From an uncultured Atopobium sp. (GTDB taxonomy: Bacteria; Actinomycetota; Coriobacteriia; Coriobacteriales; Atopobiaceae): a DNA stretch of 43,648 bases. The notes beneath the pieces were generated by a model that did no database searches, was not told where the DNA came from, and worked only from the letters and a program-made list of their open reading frames with translations. Location of the stretch: the NCBI GenBank assembly GCA_938028565.1, contig CALIZS010000053.1, positions 1 to 43,648 of the forward strand, read 5' to 3'. Both the position numbers and the translations under genes were made by a program. Positions 1 through 7,589 of the stretch are shown piece after piece (position 1 is the first letter of the stretch; the number at the start of each line of letters is the position of its first letter).

Positions 1-932
1 AAAACACCCTCATTGAGCTCAATATTAAGGTCATCCGCTACGCCACGCGCAAGCGTTCTTAGATAAGGCGAGAAGGCATCATTCATATCTACAAATGGGG
101 TCTCAACATCGCGAAGGCCTGCCCACTCTGCAAGCGGATTGGTTCCAGTGAGGTTAATCTGGTCAGTAATGACGCCAAGGCCAGTCTTTGCGTTTCCAGA
201 AACAGCACCCGTTGCACCTGCAAAAATAATGTCTTTGCAGCCCAAATGATGCGCATGTTGAACAAGGGAGGTTACCTCAGCGGCAGAATAGCCCTGATAG
301 AGGTGAACGCGGCCAGGATAGACAACTACAGGCACGCCATCGATAGTACCAATAGTTGCCTCAAAGCTGTGACCTGCCATAGGAGAAGCGTCAACAGGGA
401 AACCTGGAATGTCACGATAATCAATACGGCGGACTGGCTTTACCAAATCAGCAAGATGGCCAAGTCCAGTTCCCAAAATAAGAGCAACAGGATGCTCAAC
501 AGATGGGCTTACATTCTCAATGGTTTTCTCGGTAACCACGCAAATCCCCTCCTCTAAGAGGTGACGAGTAAGTGTTCCCTCGCCAGAAACAAGCTTTCCT
601 GAGTACGTACCATCATAAATCTCATGCACGCCACAAGACGGGCTCTTTGCCTTCAAAACGGCGAGCGTGATGTCAGAAGACATAACAGAACTAAGAGCAA
701 TCTTAGATCCACGTTCAAAATCTTCTGTAACATCCGAGCCATCCTTGAGCCAAACGCGACCTTCTCGCTGCTCCGCGGGCGGACGAGGCACAGGGAGACC
801 TGAGGAAGTCTCGGGGCAGATCTTTGTGACGTTTACTTTTTCTGCAAGCCTTTGTACTGCAGAAACAGGCTTGGCCCCTCCGTCATATCTGACGGGGAGG
901 CCAAGTAAACAAGCGCTAATAGCAACTTTCAT
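1..932 (-). CDS. TudS/DUF523 domain fused to purine nucleoside phosphorylase (C-terminus outside window)
   Basis: I read this frame from the ATG at 932 on the minus strand; it stays open to the window edge, about 310 codons. Residues 1-140 match the DUF523/TudS family (thiouracil desulfurase, a [4Fe-4S] enzyme): SACLLG with C8, ICPE with C39, LPVPRPPAE, and SPSCG with C100 followed by IYDGTYSG. Residues from about 148 match trimeric purine nucleoside phosphorylase, which cleaves purine nucleosides with phosphate: LILGTGLG, then YPGRVHLYQGY (phosphate/ribose loop), then DQINLTGTNPL. The family motif TNAAGG is altered to AGATGA, so substrate range may differ. The fusion suggests salvage of thiolated nucleobases or nucleosides, which is an inference. 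Thirteen bases separate its start from the stop of the gene upstream on this strand, so the two probably share a transcript. Confidence 0.85.
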   Translation of the reverse strand, partial: MKVAISACLLGLPVRYDGGAKPVSAVQRLAEKVNVTKICPETSSGLPVPRPPAEQREGRVWLKDGSDVTEDFERGSKIALSSVMSSDITLAVLKAKSPSCGVHEIYDGTYSGKLVSGEGTLTRHLLEEGICVVTEKTIENVSPSVEHPVALILGTGLGHLADLVKPVRRIDYRDIPGFPVDASPMAGHSFEATIGTIDGVPVVVYPGRVHLYQGYSAAEVTSLVQHAHHLGCKDIIFAGATGAVSGNAKTGLGVITDQINLTGTNPLAEWAGLRDVETPFVDMNDAFSPYLRTLARGVADDLNIELNEGV

Positions 933-945
933 TGCGTTTCAGATC

Positions 946-1794
946 CTAGAGAGCAAGAGAGTAAACAGCAATAGATGCCTTACCAAGAATCTCGTTGATC
1001 TTTTGTGACCACTCCTGAGACGCCTTACTTGCAACAACAGAGTACTTGCTCATTGCAACCTGGTAAGCAGTCTGAGCAGCTGCGAAAGAAGCGGAATCAT
1101 TGGAGATTGAGTAAGCAGAAAGCTGCTTATAGTAATCGCCGTCCTGAGAAGCCCACGTGTTGTTCTTAGCATCCCACTCATCACCAGCAAGACTAATGAT
1201 GTACTGAGCGTACTCCTGGCTTGTGGTCTCAGAGTTGCCGTCCTCAGGTGGAGTTGGTTGCTGTGGAGCATCTGGAAGCGTGGTGGTCAGAACACTATCG
1301 CGATACTTCTTCATGATAGCAGCGTCATTGATGAGCTTCTTTGCAACGTCTTCAGAGAGCTTGTATGCAGAAGCAACCTGGCTAACATCAGTAGTCTTGA
1401 AGTTGGTCTGCATGTAAGTGTTGACCTCGTCATCAGTGACGGTAATACCCTTGCTCTGAGCTTCAGCAACAACAAGAGCATTGCGAACATAGCCAATGAT
1501 CTTATCGGCTGCAGGAACAGCATAGGTGCCGTCAGACTGCTTAGAAGCCTCAAGGCCAGTGGTGTTCTCGATAACCTCACGAGCAGTTACTTCTTTGGTC
1601 TGACCGTTATAGGTATAAGAAGCAATAGGAGTGTTGAGCTCGCCCTCAGAAAGTGTGGTGCGACCGTTCAAAGAACCAGTAGCTCCGCCGCCGCCAAGAA
1701 GGAAGCGACCGATGACAATACCAAGAGCAAACAGTACAACTGCTCCAACTCCGATAAAGATCTTTGAGTTCTTTCTTACATCAATAGATGGCAT
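946..1794 (-). CDS. Membrane-anchored SurA-like (peptidylprolyl isomerase-type) extracytoplasmic protein
   Basis: A hydrophobic segment near the N-terminus (IFIGVGAVVLFALGIVIGRF) is followed by a Gly-rich linker and a mostly helical exterior domain. The pattern of a conserved N-terminal helix bundle (ITVTDDEVNTYMQTNF, then a helix with KKLINDAAIMKKYRD) resembles SurA/PrsA N-terminal chaperone domains; I see no parvulin catalytic domain. I chose the ATG at 1794 because GAAAGG lies 7 bases upstream. The ATG 15 bases earlier (1809) has no Shine-Dalgarno site and would itself overlap the site used by the second. It probably assists folding of secreted proteins; this is a family-level guess. Confidence 0.7.
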   Translation of the reverse strand: MPSIDVRKNSKIFIGVGAVVLFALGIVIGRFLLGGGGATGSLNGRTTLSEGELNTPIASYTYNGQTKEVTAREVIENTTGLEASKQSDGTYAVPAADKIIGYVRNALVVAEAQSKGITVTDDEVNTYMQTNFKTTDVSQVASAYKLSEDVAKKLINDAAIMKKYRDSVLTTTLPDAPQQPTPPEDGNSETTSQEYAQYIISLAGDEWDAKNNTWASQDGDYYKQLSAYSISNDSASFAAAQTAYQVAMSKYSVVASKASQEWSQKINEILGKASIAVYSLAL

Positions 1795-1928
1795 ATCCTT
1801 GCCTTTCATCGTTTAATGCAACTATGCGTACACTGATACAAAGCTGTAGTTTACTCTTATTGGCATGCATAAAACATACAACCAGTAAACTCCCCCGTTT
1901 GTACACAGTCGTTTACATGCAAAACAAA

Positions 1929-2615
1929 CTACTTGGTAGCTGCAACAATCTCTTCCGAATACTGTTTGATGTATCCAGTAGCATTTTCTGCATCAAACTT
2001 CATGCGCTGAGACAGTGCCTTCTTCACGTCCTTAGAAATAGTTCCGTGTGCTAAGGCGAGAAGACCCTGGAGCATATCATGGTACTCAGCATCTCCGTGA
2101 TAGCACTGGACCGCCTCATCCAAAAGTGGCCACGCTTCATCAGAATGCTTTGCGGAAGTTGCTCCGTACTGACAGAGGAACAAAAAGGCTGCGAGACGCA
2201 CTGTTGCTGAGTCATCGTCAAACAGAGAAGCCTCAGCAGCATCAAATGCCTTAAAGACCTGGTCACCAAAGTGAGCGCTCAAATTGGCAAGCGCATCAAG
2301 CACTTCCCAACGAGTCTGTGCCTCTGGCCTATACAGTGCATCAATAAGAGAATCAATGTGCTCTTCAAAGGCAAGAGGAGCAATATGGGCCAGCTCCGCA
2401 AGCTCATGAGATGCGTCTTGACGAGCGCGCCTACTAGCATCAGACAAAGCAATGACCAGTGCATTCACTTTTTTCATCTGTGCCATAGTTGGCTTTTTAG
2501 TAGCCTTCTTAGCAGGTTGCTTTTCTTCTTTTGGCGCCTTTGTAGAGCCCGCTTTTGCGGTTGCCTTAGTTGAAGCCTTTTTTGGCTTCTGAGCAGTTTC
2601 TTTCTTTTCTGCCAT
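1929..2615 (-). CDS. HEAT-repeat-like protein with lysine/alanine-rich N-terminal tail
   Basis: The 228-residue product starts with about 45 residues rich in Lys, Ala, Pro and Thr, resembling the disordered basic tails of nucleic-acid-binding proteins. The rest is helical, with repeating units typical of HEAT/ARM-like solenoids (ALSDASRRARQDASHELAEL, then ALYRPEAQTRWEVLDALANL, then DDSATVRLAAFLFLCQYG). No catalytic motif is visible. The basic tail plus solenoid suggests a nucleic-acid or nucleoid partner protein. It lies 28 bases downstream of the NYN-domain gene on the same strand and probably shares its transcript. The function is not known to me. Confidence 0.75.
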   Translation of the reverse strand: MAEKKETAQKPKKASTKATAKAGSTKAPKEEKQPAKKATKKPTMAQMKKVNALVIALSDASRRARQDASHELAELAHIAPLAFEEHIDSLIDALYRPEAQTRWEVLDALANLSAHFGDQVFKAFDAAEASLFDDDSATVRLAAFLFLCQYGATSAKHSDEAWPLLDEAVQCYHGDAEYHDMLQGLLALAHGTISKDVKKALSQRMKFDAENATGYIKQYSEEIVAATK

Positions 2616-2643
2616 GAAACCTAAATCCTCTCTAAAACACCCT

Positions 2644-3426
2644 TTATTCTCTAAATCCGTCTACGACAACGGTGCCGCTTTTTTGATCCTCATGAATTTT
2701 AATAAATCCAAGGCTCGATGCTTCACGTAAAAGAGAAGTAAACGAACGATATCCATAAGTTGCCTCAGCAAACTGTGGACGCTTCCTTCGCATAGTCTCC
2801 TTTAAACGAGACGCATAAATAAATGTTTCGCTTTCGCGCTCCAAAGACTCAATGGTCTCAAATAAGAGCTGATAGCAGTCGTGTTTCTCGACAGGTACCT
2901 TCTCTTTAAAGTCTGGAATTCTGCCAGAACTCAAAATATCCTCGTAGAAGATAAACTCGTCACAAACTTCAGCAAGAAGCGAGCTGGTAGACTCCTTCAT
3001 ACCAACGCCAATGACTGTTTTACCAGCCTCTTTAAGCTTTGCCACAAGTGGCGAGAAGTCCGAGTCACCAGAAAGCACAGCGAATGTGTCAATGTGGTCT
3101 TTAGTAAGACACATCTCAACAGCGTCTACCGCAAGTCTAATATCGGCAGAGTTCTTGCCGGTATAAGCCCTATCTGGAATCTCAATGAGCTCAATGCCAA
3201 GCTCATGCAAGGGCGTAATAGCATTTGGAAAGCGCTGCCAATCACAATATGCACGCTTGGCAGTAATGCGTCCCTTATCAACCAGCCTCTCCATAATGAG
3301 CTTCATCTCTGGAAGATGGCCTGGCTCTTGATGACCGTTTCTCTTTCTTTTGCCTGTTCCTAGTGCCAAATTTTCATAATCGATGAAAACCGCAATAGAG
3401 CTCTGAGGAGTAGAAATATCACTCAT
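2644..3426 (-). CDS. NYN-domain (PIN-like) putative RNase with C-terminal OST-HTH/LOTUS domain
   Basis: Residues 11-165 form a NYN/PIN-like domain: FIDYEN (D16), SADIRL (D95) and LSGDSDF (D121, D123) supply the acidic metal-binding set of this nuclease family. Residues of about 181-258 match an OST-HTH/LOTUS winged-helix RNA-binding domain (YASRLKETMRRKRPQF, YGYRSFTSLLREA). The family acts on structured RNA, but bacterial members are poorly characterised and the target is unknown. The gene starts 26 bases after the hydroxyacid dehydrogenase stop and precedes the HEAT-like gene, so the three may be one operon. Confidence 0.88.
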   Translation of the reverse strand: MSDISTPQSSIAVFIDYENLALGTGKRKRNGHQEPGHLPEMKLIMERLVDKGRITAKRAYCDWQRFPNAITPLHELGIELIEIPDRAYTGKNSADIRLAVDAVEMCLTKDHIDTFAVLSGDSDFSPLVAKLKEAGKTVIGVGMKESTSSLLAEVCDEFIFYEDILSSGRIPDFKEKVPVEKHDCYQLLFETIESLERESETFIYASRLKETMRRKRPQFAEATYGYRSFTSLLREASSLGFIKIHEDQKSGTVVVDGFRE

Positions 3427-3452
3427 AATCGGGGTTCCTTTGCGGCTAGCAC

Positions 3453-4517
3453 TTAGTGGCAGCAGTGGCCGTCATGACCGTGCTCGTGACCTTCATGCTC
3501 ATGATGATGTCCGTGACCATGGCACTCACACTCGTGATCACCATCTTCGTGGTCGTGGCCACAGCAGCACTCGTGCTCACCCTCATCTTCCTGGCTCTCA
3601 AGAAGCGACCAGTCAAGACCAGCTGCAGTGCTCGTAGCCTCATCAGCATAAAGCAGTGAGATCGCCTGGGTGCCCTTGCGAGCGCCACCAATCTGGCAAA
3701 GCATGTCATACAGGGTAAAGGCGGTCTCTGCACCAGGGAGGGTAATCTCAAGGTCCTCAGACTGAGCAAGAGCAAGCGCAATATCCTTGCGGAAGTGCTC
3801 AGCCAAAAATCCTGGCTGGAAGTCTCCCTCAAGCGACTTAGGAGCAAGCTCTTTAAGTGCACGAGAAGAACCCATGCCACTAGCAACAACCTCAAGCATC
3901 TGCTCAACGTCAAGTCCACCCTGCTCTGCCAAGGCCATTGCGTCTGCATAGCCAATCATGCATGATGCAAGGGATACCTGGTTACAAAGCTTTGCGGTCT
4001 GACCCTTACCAGCACCACCCATGCAGAAAATCTTTGCCGAGAAAGTCTCGAGAAGAGCGCGTACTGGCTCAACATCATTCTCAGTTGCGCCGACAATCAG
4101 CGTAAGAGTACCGTCCTGAGCACCCTTCTGGCCACCCGTAACAGGACAGTCAAAAGCATGCTTTCCCTCAATTTCAGCAGCGTCGTGAATATCGCGAGCA
4201 AGCTGAGATGAGGAAGTGGTCAGATCAATAAGGTATGCGCCCTTCTTAGCAACGCGGATAAGACCATCTGTTGCCAAGTAAACATCCTCAACATCAGTTG
4301 GATAACCAACCATGGTAAAGACAACGTCAGCGTCTTTTGCAGCATCTTCCACACTCTCTGCAGCGTGAGCGCCCAACGAGACAAGCTTTTGTGCTTTCTC
4401 TGGTGTTCTGTTGTAAACAGTAACGTCATAACCAGCAGAAATAAGGTGCTCTGCAATAGGAGCGCCCATAATGCCTGTTCCAATAAAAGCAACCTTTGCA
4501 TTCTTGCTCAATGCCAT
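3453..4517 (-). CDS. NAD(P)-dependent beta-hydroxyacid dehydrogenase (3-hydroxyisobutyrate dehydrogenase family) with His/Cys-rich tail
   Basis: Residues 1-290 are a complete beta-hydroxyacid dehydrogenase: the dinucleotide-binding FIGTGIMG at 11-18, the substrate-binding DCPVTGGQKGAQDGTL, and GAGKGQTAKLCNQ with the family catalytic lysine near 174. Relatives reduce tartronate semialdehyde or oxidise 3-hydroxyisobutyrate; the substrate here cannot be read from sequence. Roughly the last 40 residues are unusual: nearly every second residue is His, Cys, Asp or Glu (ECCCGHDH ... HGHGHHHEHEG ... HDGHCCH). This is about 45-55 residues more than the usual length of about 300, and it should bind Zn, Ni or Cu. 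A terminator-like hairpin lies upstream, so the gene may have its own promoter. Confidence 0.88.
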   Translation of the reverse strand: MALSKNAKVAFIGTGIMGAPIAEHLISAGYDVTVYNRTPEKAQKLVSLGAHAAESVEDAAKDADVVFTMVGYPTDVEDVYLATDGLIRVAKKGAYLIDLTTSSSQLARDIHDAAEIEGKHAFDCPVTGGQKGAQDGTLTLIVGATENDVEPVRALLETFSAKIFCMGGAGKGQTAKLCNQVSLASCMIGYADAMALAEQGGLDVEQMLEVVASGMGSSRALKELAPKSLEGDFQPGFLAEHFRKDIALALAQSEDLEITLPGAETAFTLYDMLCQIGGARKGTQAISLLYADEATSTAAGLDWSLLESQEDEGEHECCCGHDHEDGDHECECHGHGHHHEHEGHEHGHDGHCCH

Positions 4518-4554
4518 GTATGAGTCCTTTCAGACTGAAATAAATATACAAACT

Positions 4555-4578
4555 GGGGCCGCTCCAAAGAGCGACCCC
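4555..4578 (-). terminator. Hairpin terminator downstream of degV
   Basis: On the minus strand GGGGTCGCTC and GAGCGGCCCC pair over 10 bases (one G-T wobble) around a TTTG loop. They are followed by AGTTTGTATATTTATTT, a moderately T-rich tract. It sits between the degV stop and the start of the hydroxyacid dehydrogenase gene, where it would end or attenuate the hpf-degV transcript. Confidence 0.6.
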
Positions 4579-4592
4579 ATACCTTGTACCCG

Positions 4593-5621
4593 TTAATTAG
4601 ATTTACGAACCCTGTTAGCAATTCGGTCAGAAAGCGAAAGCTTCTCGCGGCGGTCAGTTCCCCAGAAGACAATAGCCACCATGCCTGGTCCAACGTGAGC
4701 ACCAATGACTGGTCCTACCTGGCTATGAATAATGGTAAGTCCCTCGCAGCCCTTCTCTTTACGAATCTGAGCCTCTAGCCAATTGGCGTCCTTTTGTGCG
4801 TCTGCAGAAATAATGCCAACAGGAAGCGAGGTGTCATGAGAATAGCTATCTCTAAAGTCCTGGATAAGAGACTTGAGTGCCTTCTTGCGGCCTCTGCACA
4901 CTGTCTTGACGGTAAGAGCTCCTGTTGAGTCATAGGTAAGCTCTGGCTTTACATCAAGCTTGCCGCCAATATTTGCTGCAGCAGCAGGAATACGACCGCC
5001 CGCAGCAAGAGCATCCAAGGTCTCAAGTGTTAAGTAGCCATGAATATAGTTACGCGCATCTTGTGCCCACTCGGCAATCTCTTTTGCCGAGAGACCCTTA
5101 TTGGCCTGATGTACTGCTTCAAGACCCAAAAGCTGAGCTGCGGACGAAGGTGCGCCGTTGTCGACTACGTAAATCTCAAAGTCTGGGTATTTCTCTCTTA
5201 CCATATCTGCTGCTTGCTCAGCTGCATAGTAGGATGAAGAAAGCGCAGAGGTAAAGCAAAGATATACCGTTGGAGTGCCCTGCTTTGCAGCACGCTCAAA
5301 GATCTCGAGGTAATGACCAGGAGTAATTGCAGAGGTGGTGTAGCGCAGCTTTTTATCTTTGCGCATGCCCTCAAAGAACTCATGTGCACTAATGCTCTTC
5401 CAGCCGTCATCATAGTGCTCTCCATCTGGTCCCACATAAGGGAACTGGATGATATCAACACCTAGCTGTTCAGCAATTCCTGGAGCAAAGTCTGCGCAGG
5501 AGTCCATGATGATTCGAACGTTACTGGGCTTATGATATGCAGCTGAAAGCTCAGTAGGCTCAAGATCTTCAAAGGCAACCTCGCTGATTTCTTCTTCGGC
5601 TTTATCTTTTTTATTGAACAT
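4593..5621 (-). CDS. DegV family fatty-acid-binding protein
   Basis: This is a two-domain DegV fold: VRIIMDSCADFAP near the N-terminus, TTSAITPGHYLEIFE and FTSALSSSYYAAEQAA (the Ser that contacts the lipid carboxylate), and the C-terminal domain with IGAHVGPGMVAIVFWG. DegV proteins such as FakB bind an acyl chain and present it to the kinase FakA; no FakA is in this window. The start is the ATG at 5621 (GAGGA five bases upstream) rather than the ATG 63 bases earlier. It therefore overlaps the end of hpf by 11 bases, which points to translational coupling. The first 35 residues are a charged extension not typical of the family. Confidence 0.88.
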   Translation of the reverse strand: MFNKKDKAEEEISEVAFEDLEPTELSAAYHKPSNVRIIMDSCADFAPGIAEQLGVDIIQFPYVGPDGEHYDDGWKSISAHEFFEGMRKDKKLRYTTSAITPGHYLEIFERAAKQGTPTVYLCFTSALSSSYYAAEQAADMVREKYPDFEIYVVDNGAPSSAAQLLGLEAVHQANKGLSAKEIAEWAQDARNYIHGYLTLETLDALAAGGRIPAAAANIGGKLDVKPELTYDSTGALTVKTVCRGRKKALKSLIQDFRDSYSHDTSLPVGIISADAQKDANWLEAQIRKEKGCEGLTIIHSQVGPVIGAHVGPGMVAIVFWGTDRREKLSLSDRIANRVRKSN

Positions 5622-6201
5622 CCTGTTCCTCAATCTTAGGTTTGATAATTCCATAACCACCATTTTTACGATGGTAGATGACATTAGTCAGACCAGTAGA
5701 AGAATTAACAAAGACATAAAAATCATGGCCGAGAAGGTCAGTTTGGACAAGCGCCTCCTCTTCTGTCATAGGCTCAAGATCAATGTATTTCTCGCGAACA
5801 AGCTGGTCATCAAGGTCTTCAGCTGGAATCTCAATGAGATTGGCAAGATCTTCTTGTGTAAGAGCAACTCCACGCTCAGACTTTACATGATGACGGCGCT
5901 CAACAACTTTTGTCTTGTACTTACGAAGCTGTCTGGAAACTTTTTCTGCTGCTTCATCAATAGCCACATACATATCGTCAGAGCTAGCGGTGACACGAAC
6001 AACATTGTTACGAACAAATACCGTAACCTCAGCTGTCTTTCTATCTGGATTTGAAGGGTTTTTGTCTACTCTAAGAACTACATCGCAAGACATAGGAGTG
6101 ATGTCAAATACTTTAAGAGCATCACCGATTTTCTGATCTACGTGTGTGTGCAAAGCCTCAGAAATGCTTACCTTGCGTCCCGAAATCTTGATGTCCACCA
6201 T
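5611..6201 (-). CDS. hpf: Long-form ribosome hibernation promoting factor
   Basis: Residues 1-100 are the ribosome-binding RaiA/HPF domain (VDIKISGRKVSISEALHTHV, then DMYVAIDEAAEKVSRQLRKY). Residues of about 135-190 are the long-form dimerisation domain (DLEPMTEEEALVQTDLLGHD, then NVIYHRKNGGYGIIKP). Long HPF joins two 70S ribosomes into an inactive 100S dimer in stationary phase. AGGAGG lies 5 bases before the ATG, within the near-palindrome AGGAGGCTCCT. The gene is followed by degV with an 11-base overlap. A candidate promoter lies at 6247-6276. Confidence 0.95.
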   Translation of the reverse strand: MVDIKISGRKVSISEALHTHVDQKIGDALKVFDITPMSCDVVLRVDKNPSNPDRKTAEVTVFVRNNVVRVTASSDDMYVAIDEAAEKVSRQLRKYKTKVVERRHHVKSERGVALTQEDLANLIEIPAEDLDDQLVREKYIDLEPMTEEEALVQTDLLGHDFYVFVNSSTGLTNVIYHRKNGGYGIIKPKIEEQDVQ

Positions 6202-6246
6202 AGGAGCCTCCTATCGGATACACGAGACATCTTCTAACTGATGTCT

Positions 6247-6276
6247 GTATAACAACAATACCCATTTGTCGGTCAA
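6247..6276 (-). promoter_or_regulatory. Candidate sigma70-type promoter for hpf
   Basis: On the minus strand TTGACC (6276-6271) is followed after 18 bases by TTATAC (6252-6247). It sits 46 bases upstream of the hpf start codon, in the 137-base gap after the lipoprotein gene. The consensus match is good, but no start site is known. Confidence 0.5.
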
Positions 6277-6338
6277 TCATTCCATAAAAAGTTGAATTGA
6301 GCGGTAAACGGTTAGAGACTATTTCTCTTTATGTGCGA

Positions 6339-7274
6339 TTAATTTTGCTCAGAGGAAGATGTAGCGGAATCAGCGCTGGTAGATTGCGTAGAAACTTCCA
6401 CAAGACCGGAAATCTTATTGGTAGTTGAGAGGTGAGGCAAGGTGCCAATCCACTTGTTTCTAATAACTCCCTCGACACCGTTAGATTGAATAACTGAAAG
6501 AGCTTGCTGAATTTGTGTAGCGAGAGCTTTGTTACTGGTTGCAACAGAAATACCAATCGTGGATGGAACGTCAACGACACCAACCATAGAAATATCTTTG
6601 TTTGCTGCTAAATAAGCACCAGCATATGCATCACAGGCCACATAATCGATGGAGCCATTTTCAAGTGCTTCAAAAGCATCATTTAGGTTAGAAAAACCCT
6701 GAACAGACATGCCCGTGAGTACCTGACCCATTGCGCGCTCGGACAAAGAACCCGTTTGAACGCCAACTGACTTTCCACTCAAACTATCAGCAGTAATGTC
6801 TGTCTCTGAACCCTTATGGAAAAGAGCTGTTGCAAACTCAGCATAGCCAGAAATAAGTGTACTTGTTGAGTCTTCACCACTTCTGACATCCATGACAATG
6901 TCGCAGCCTGCTTGTAGGCCATCTACTGGTCCGTTAACTGATACAAACTTAACGTCTACGCCTAGCTGATCTGCAATTGCAGAAGCTATTTCAACGTCAA
7001 TTCCCTGCAATGTTCCAGCTTCTGAGGCCACAACCATTGGAGCTGTTACTGACTGAGTACGTAGACCAACGGTCAAAGTGCCAGCTGTATGCAATGAGGA
7101 ATCAGGAATCTTCTGCTGACGGGCTTCTCGCTTTTCTTGAATTGCCTCTTGCACTGACTTGACGTGGAACCATTTATCCAGATCAATGTTGATAGGACCA
7201 ATGGAGCATCCTGTTAAAACAACAGCAAGTGCTATAAGAAGTAACACCTTAAGAGAGCTTTTACCGCGCGTCAT
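6339..7274 (-). CDS. Amino-acid ABC-type substrate-binding lipoprotein (SBP family 3)
   Basis: The N-terminus is a lipoprotein signal: a basic start, a hydrophobic stretch and the lipobox LTGC with C23. From about residue 60 it follows the family 3 solute-binding fold (TLTVGLRTQSVTAPMV, then GIDVEIASAIADQLGVDVKF, then SLSGKSVGVQTGS, then GISVATSNKALATQIQQAL). Such proteins deliver polar amino acids to an ABC permease. No permease or ATPase gene adjoins it, so the partner must be elsewhere or the protein acts as a sensor. The C-terminus ends in a Ser/Thr-rich stretch. Lgt, which would lipidate it, is encoded in the same window at 16631-17446. Confidence 0.85.
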   Translation of the reverse strand: MTRGKSSLKVLLLIALAVVLTGCSIGPINIDLDKWFHVKSVQEAIQEKREARQQKIPDSSLHTAGTLTVGLRTQSVTAPMVVASEAGTLQGIDVEIASAIADQLGVDVKFVSVNGPVDGLQAGCDIVMDVRSGEDSTSTLISGYAEFATALFHKGSETDITADSLSGKSVGVQTGSLSERAMGQVLTGMSVQGFSNLNDAFEALENGSIDYVACDAYAGAYLAANKDISMVGVVDVPSTIGISVATSNKALATQIQQALSVIQSNGVEGVIRNKWIGTLPHLSTTNKISGLVEVSTQSTSADSATSSSEQN

Positions 7275-7589
7275 CAGAACTCCTTCTTCTATTCAGGTGT
7301 CTTTTCAGCTGACCTGGTATTTGACCCCACACTCGCATACTGGAACGTTTGCTTTGCTACCGCAGCAGCTCCACTAGTAGTTCTCTCGCCTGCGAGACCC
7401 TTTGTCTCTTTGATATAACAGGCGGTATGGCTTACTTCTAGGACGAGCCATGATCGTTTACGTGCGCACACGCAAACTTACGTGGATCCCTTTGACCTCG
7501 TCTGTCATGGACTAAAAGCTCACAGAGAACTTCGCAACCACAGACCTGAAAAGACTCATCAAGTATAGCCGTTTGCGACCATAGGTAAC
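7275..7589. other. 315-base intergenic region without a convincing gene
   Basis: The stretch lies between the comF stop and the lipoprotein start, both on the minus strand. Open frames here are short (about 60 codons or less), lack Shine-Dalgarno sites or overlap comF, and resemble no family. It contains the palindrome at 7456-7477. The last bases before the lipoprotein gene carry the site GAAGAAGGAG. It may hold a leader RNA or promoter for the lipoprotein gene, but I cannot identify one. No match to RNase P, tmRNA or SRP RNA signatures was seen. Confidence 0.5.
7456..7477. promoter_or_regulatory. Imperfect 22-base palindrome, possible operator or RNA hairpin
   Basis: The two arms GTTTACGTGCG and CACACGCAAAC are inverted copies with two mismatched positions. 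As RNA these can form G-U pairs. It lies about 180 bases upstream of the lipoprotein start. It could be a dimeric repressor site or part of a leader structure. No copy was noticed elsewhere in the window. Confidence 0.35.

Noticed and set aside
3440..3659. Plus-strand open frames opposite the His-rich tail
   Set aside because: They are antisense readings of the repetitive His/Glu codons with no ribosome site.
6314..6328. Hairpin AGAGA/TCTCT after the lipoprotein gene as a terminator
   Set aside because: Only five pairs and no T-run; too weak to call.
7374..7451. A 25-codon basic open frame on the minus strand (begins MARPRSKPYRLL)
   Set aside because: No Shine-Dalgarno site, no recognised family, and it lies in a region with no other coding signal.
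7275..7589. RNase P, tmRNA or SRP RNA in the intergenic gap
   Set aside because: None of the conserved cores of these RNAs was found on either strand.
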